This document shows positions 49,201 to 55,200 of a stretch of 64,000 nt of DNA, one piece after another. The stretch covers positions 57,466 through 121,465 of the forward strand of contig JAHDXO010000029.1 of NCBI GenBank assembly GCA_023382975.1, written 5' to 3'. The notes below the pieces were generated by a model. The model had not been told where the DNA came from. It was given only the letters and a program-made list of their open reading frames with translations, and did not search any database. The stretch's first letter is position 1, and every line of letters begins with the position of its first letter. The stretch comes from Pirellulaceae bacterium. GTDB lineage: Bacteria; Planctomycetota; Planctomycetia; Pirellulales; Pirellulaceae. A program made the translations under genes and the position numbers.

Positions 49201-52200
49201 CCGGACAGGCGGCCATTTCCTTCAGCGGAGCGGGAGCCGATGCCACCAACGTGATGCTGACGCAAACACATGCTTTCTTGAAGGACAGCATTCTGGCCAG
49301 CCGACGGGGCGTGGAGATCGCCGCCACGGAAACGTCGGCCGTCATCGCCTGGGTGGCCGCCGCTTCCGAGGCGATCGGCGGGGCACTCATCGCCGGATTC
49401 GGCGCCGCGATCGGCGCTTCGCAGGCGCGGAACCTGATCGGGCTGAACCCGGACGGCACACAGGGGACTGCCTCCGTCCATGCGTTTGTGCATAACTCCA
49501 GCGTTTCGGCTTCGGAAGCCCTGATCATCGACGCGGCCGCCACAGGAACCATCAAGGCGGAAGTAATCGCCGATTCACGGTCTTTTTCGGGCGGGCTGAT
49601 TTCCGTGGCGGGCAGCAACGCCTTCGTCAGTTCCTATAACTCGATCGCGCGCAGCATCCAGGCCTATATCGATGGCGACGGCGCAGCGGGAATCACGGCC
49701 GGCAGCGCCCAGATCCAGTCTGCCGACCGTTCCACGATCTTCGCAACCGCCGGCGCCGCCTCGTTGGCAGGAGCGATCGGAGTTGTGGGGACATCGCACG
49801 CCCTGGGGATCGCGCTGGCCTTCAATACGATCGCCAATGATGTCGCAGCGTATCTTACGAACGTTACGAATGAGAACGATCTGGCCCTGGCAAAGTCCGG
49901 GGGCGTCTTAATCAACGCGCGTCAGGACGCCACGATCAACTCTCTCTCCTCCGCGGCAGCAGCGGCGAAAGCTTCCAGCCTGTTCAGCCACTCGACGAGC
50001 GGCGGCGGCGCCACGGCCGACAGCAGAAACCACAATTCCGTCCGGGCGTACATCGGTGGCGCCAGCCAGGTCAAGGCTCCGGCGGGTGACGTCACGATTC
50101 AATCGATACACGACGCCAACATGATCTCACGCGTGGGCGCACTCTCGAAAGCCAGCGGCCTGATCAGTTCCTCCAAGGGCTTCTCGGCGGTGCTGGGAAT
50201 CATCGGCAGTGTCTCGGAGGCAGCCATCCTGGACGGCTCCAGCGTGGATGCTGCGAACATCATCGTGACCGCGGGATCGGACCTGGATGCCGACCTGGAT
50301 CTGACAGCCGACAGCGGGGCAATGCTGGCCGGAGCAGGGGGACATGCCGACGCGAACCTCAACAATCTTGTGCATGCACGAACAGGCGACTCGGTCACAC
50401 TGAACGCCGCCGGCGACATCTCCCTGATCGCCCGCTCCGATCCGAAGGCCGACGTGCAGGTGGACGGCGGAGCGAGCGGACTGGCCAGTGGTGCAAAATT
50501 CCAAGGCAGCGTTACGTTGGGATCGAACGAGACCCTTTCCGAACTCGGCTCGAATAATCGGGTAGACGCTCGCGGCACCCTCACGCTGGACGCACACAAC
50601 CAAGGACGGCTCAACACGAATGTGGTCAACCAACTCGGGCTCTCCGGGCTGGCCGATGTCCAGGTGACCGCCAAGACCATTGTCGGAACCGACGCGGCCC
50701 CTTCGCTGACCAAATCGAGCATTGGGGACGGATCGACCATCGACGCGACGACGGTCGAGATGCTGGCCCAAGATGGAGGACCGGACGCGGCCGACGAATT
50801 CCGGATGGCCGCACACACCTTCTCCGAGACCGTCCAGGCTGCGGGCAGTTCCACCGCGATCTCGATCACGGATGCGAATCTCACAACGCATTCAAGGATC
50901 GGTCAGAACGTGACGATCACAGCACCCGAAGCGATCCGCATCGTTTCCCGTCAGGAGAATGTGAACACCGACGCCACGTCCGTCGCCAGGATTCGAAAGG
51001 GACTCACAGGAAACCTCACGTCCCGTGCCGACAACCAACTCGATGCAAACTCGAAAATCACCGCCGAGACCGGGTCGCTGTTGCGAACCGAGACCCTGGA
51101 GGTAACGGCCGAGTCACCGCACCAACAAGACGATTACACGCTGGCTGCAGAGACGGATGCACAGACCGTCGTTGTTTATGTCCAAGAAATCGTCGGCAGA
51201 ATCTGCGATGTCGTTGTCAACGTCCTCACGTTGGGATTGGCCGATAGCAGCAAAGTCTGCAGGCCCGTGGTCGAGTGGGTGCGCAGAGTCTTGGAGTCAG
51301 AAGAGAACGCGACCCCCACCGGCCACGAACAACGCCGGAGCCTCATCGAATTCAACTCCGACGTTCACCTGATCAGTTCGGCGTTGAATCCGTCACTGAC
51401 AGTCGACTCCGCCGGAACCGTCACTGCGGTCGACGTGGACTATCAGGAACAGGGCGATCGGATTGTTGCCCTGGATATCGTGAACCGGTCCCGGGCAAGC
51501 GCCCGCTTCGCAGCGCCCACGCCTGAGGGGATCATTCAGGGAAATGCCACCATCACCTTGAAGGACCGCCTTGAAACGGTGACGATTTCCAATGCCTCGA
51601 TGAAGGACATCGAAATCCGTTCCATTTTCCCAACCAATCCGAACAAGAGCGGCCACGATATCGTCGTCTCCTCTCCGAACATCGAGAATTTCCGAATCAA
51701 TGGCTCCGAAGCCGCACAGTTGCGATTTTCGCCGGACGCTGCCGCCCCGGTGATCACCGTCCGGAACACCAGCGCTGCGGACATTGTCTTGAACGGGACG
51801 ATCGACAATCCCGCCGGGATCACTCGAATCACCAACAGCGGCGGCAGAATCCTGACGCCCGAGGGACACAAGATCTCGACAGGATCACTGCTGGTCCGCA
51901 GCGATCAGAAGCACATCGGCACGTCGGCCGCTGCTCCACTGCTTATCCAACTGAGCGGTGCGCCGGGAGTGCGTCCCGAGTTTCGCCTGGACGCGGCCGG
52001 AGATGTGTTTGCCAACGTCGTGGGAATGCTGGCCGATCCCGCCAGCCCATTCCTGGCCGATGCGGTCGAGATCAGCGGCGGCGGAACCGTGCGGGTCAAC
52101 ATCGGTCAAGTCGCCCTGCAATCGATCCGCGCGACCAGTGCGGTGCTCGACATCGTTCCCGCTGCGGCGGCCCTGCTGGCGCCGGTGGACGGAAGCGCCG

Positions 52201-55200
52201 CGCGAGGCGATCAGCACGGCTTGATCGGCAACCGCACCTTCGCCCCCTCGGAACTCGGCGTGTCCGATTTCGATCCAACGGCAGCAGCGGCGGTCTTCGA
52301 TGCGGAACACGGGATTCGCGTCTTCGATCCCTCAGACAGGGTGAACAACAACGCGATTGCCATTGGAGGGCACCATTTCCAGGTTGACCAGGCGATCATC
52401 TACAGCGATGGTGGAGGCGGGCAAGCGGTCGGCGGTCTGGTGAATGGAAACACGTACTACATCGTTCACGCGACCGCGACGGAAGTCATGCTGGCCGCCA
52501 CCCCGGGCGGAACGCCGATGGCGCTGGATGGCTCCAAAGCCCTGGGAACTACCCATCGGCTGATATCCAAGTACCTGATTCGCTTTGCCGTGGACCACTC
52601 CTTCCTGGAAGGGCAGCAAGTCGTCTTCCGGAATCGCGGTGGCGGCGAGGCCGGGGGACTGAACGATGGGACGCAATACTTCGTTCACGTCATCGATGCG
52701 CAAAACGTGACGCTGTCGCTCACATCGATGGGGCCGCCTGTCATGCTCGATCTAGCGCACGCTGGCCAGGGGCTTGTGCTGGCTCCCGTCGAAAACTTCC
52801 GCTTCGACCCTGCCGCCAGTATCTCGGAGGAATTGATCGACCTTGGGACGGCTCACGGGTTCATCACGGGACAACCGCTGTACTACACCAGCGAGGGCGG
52901 GTTGCCGATCGGTGGTCTGACCAACGGGCGGGTCTACTACGCCGTGGTCGATGCGGCGCACCCCGCACAACTCCGTCTGGCAGCGACTCGCGACCATGCA
53001 CTCGATGCTTCGCCCGACGTGATCCGTCTGGATCCCAGCCAAGCGACGGGCACGGAACACGGTCTCGGTTCCGGCAAGATCATCCGCTTCGCCCAGCCAC
53101 ACTCGTTCCTGACCGGCCAGGCCGTGACCTACTGGCTGGCGCCGAGCGGCAGTCACGTCGGCGGGCTGACGGATGGCGGCGAGTATTTCGTCGTCAGTGT
53201 GGATGACCAAACCGTTATGCTGGCCGCCAGCCTGGACGACGCCGCGAGCACGGTTCCGATCCCCATCCTCCTCGATCGTTCATTGGCCGGCGGCGCTGCT
53301 CATCGGCTTACCGCACGAAATACTCTGACGTTCGAGAGACCGCACGGTTTTCCCACCGGGGCAGCCGTGGTCTACCGCAACGGCGGAGGAAGCGAGATTG
53401 GTGGTCTGACGGACGGCGAAGTCTACTATGTCATTCGGGTTTCCACAGATCGACTGATGCTGGCGCCCACATTGGCGGACGCCTCGGCGGGCAAACCGTT
53501 GACGCTTGATCTCACGCAAGCCGGCGGCGCGGGACACCAGTTGATCGGATTGTTCCAACCTTCCAGCGATACGGTCCGTCCGGCAACGCGGACGATCCAA
53601 TTGCCATTCTCACACGGATTCCAGACCGGCGACGCAGTCGTGTACGACAATGGGGGCGGCACCAGCATCAGCGGCCTGACCGGCGGTCAGACGTACTATG
53701 TCGTCTCGGTAGACCCCAGGACGCTCGCTCTGGCCACCACCCGGGAGGAAGCGATCCAAGCCTTCGATCAAACCGTGATGCTGAACGTGGTGAAGCAGGA
53801 TCGCGGAGGACAAGGGCCGCAGGTGTCTGTGAACGGTCGGGAGGTCACGATCGCGATTGACACCCACCCCGACGACCGTACCACCGTGGCCGAACTGCTC
53901 GAACGGATCAACAACGATCCGCTGGTCCGGACGCTGATCGCGGCGTTACCTGGAGCCGAGTACGACGGCGCTACCTTGGCTCGGAACGCGAACCTGACGA
54001 GAAATACAACTTCCAGCCTGCGGAGTTTCAGCGCGTCGGTACCGTTGAGTTTCCGGACGGCTTCCGTCGATAGCTCCGCGCCATCCGTGCATGGTACCTA
54101 CGACGTTCAGATCGGCGGCCGAGGGTCCGGAGATGTGCGAATTGCCGGTGGGGCAAACGATCTGACGCTGAGCGGCGAACTGGCATACTCAAGTGGCAGC
54201 GTCGAGATCTCAACGGCCGGCCGGATCACGAGTCTGGGGACCGATCAGGTGATCCGAGCGCACAAGATCAGCCTGACTTCTTCCAACGGGGCCAACGGAG
54301 CCATCGGCACCGCTGACAATCCGATCCGGTTGGACTTGAGAGGCAGCGAACTGAATGCCGAGACGGAGGAGGATATCTTCCTGACCGAAATCGACGGTGA
54401 CATGAAAGTGGGATTGATTCATTCGACGAAGGGGGATGTCACACTCGTGGCCGATGGGAGCATCGTGGACGTGTTGAATGACGCGAACGCCGATGTGATC
54501 GGGAACCACATCACGCTGACGGCCCTAGGAGGCGGCATCGGTTCCGTAAACAACCGGTTGGAAATCGACTCGTCTAACATGGCGTTGGGCGTTCTGGCGG
54601 CGTCGGCAGCCCAGGGCATCTTCATCGTGGAAACGGCCGGAGATCTGCACGTGGCGCGCCTCATGTCGTCCGACGGCGACGTCGATGTGCAGGTGCGTTC
54701 CGGCCACCTGAACGTCGCGGACGGCACGGACGGCAACGACATCGCAGCGGCTGGGACAATCCGGTTGACGCTGCCCACGGACAACGCCGTGCTGACTATC
54801 GACGGCGGCGCCGCGGTCTATTCGAACGGCGGAACCCACACCTATACTGCCGACAAGATGGAACTGTTGGGTACGATCTCGGCGGCCGGTCAACAGGTGA
54901 TTCTGCAACCGTTCGAAACGGGCGAGAAGATCCAGCTCGGATCGTCTGGCAGCGCGGCGAACAATACGCTGGAGCTTTCCGATGCGGAACTGGACCGGAT
55001 CACCGCGGCAGTTCTGGTCGTCGGGCGAAACGACGCCAACCCATCGGGTTCGATTTCGATTTCCGGGCTGATGGACCTGAGCAACACGAAAATCTTCCAT
55101 TTGCGCACCGGTGCGGACGTCTCCAGTCAACCTGCTGGCAGGTTGGTCGTGGAGCAACTGGCCATCGAAGCTGGAACGGGAATCGCCTTGGGGGCGGTAG

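Noticed and set aside
47121..50200. Tandem repeats considered as a CRISPR-like array
   Set aside because: The period is ~771 bp, fully coding in one frame, without short repeats and unique spacers.
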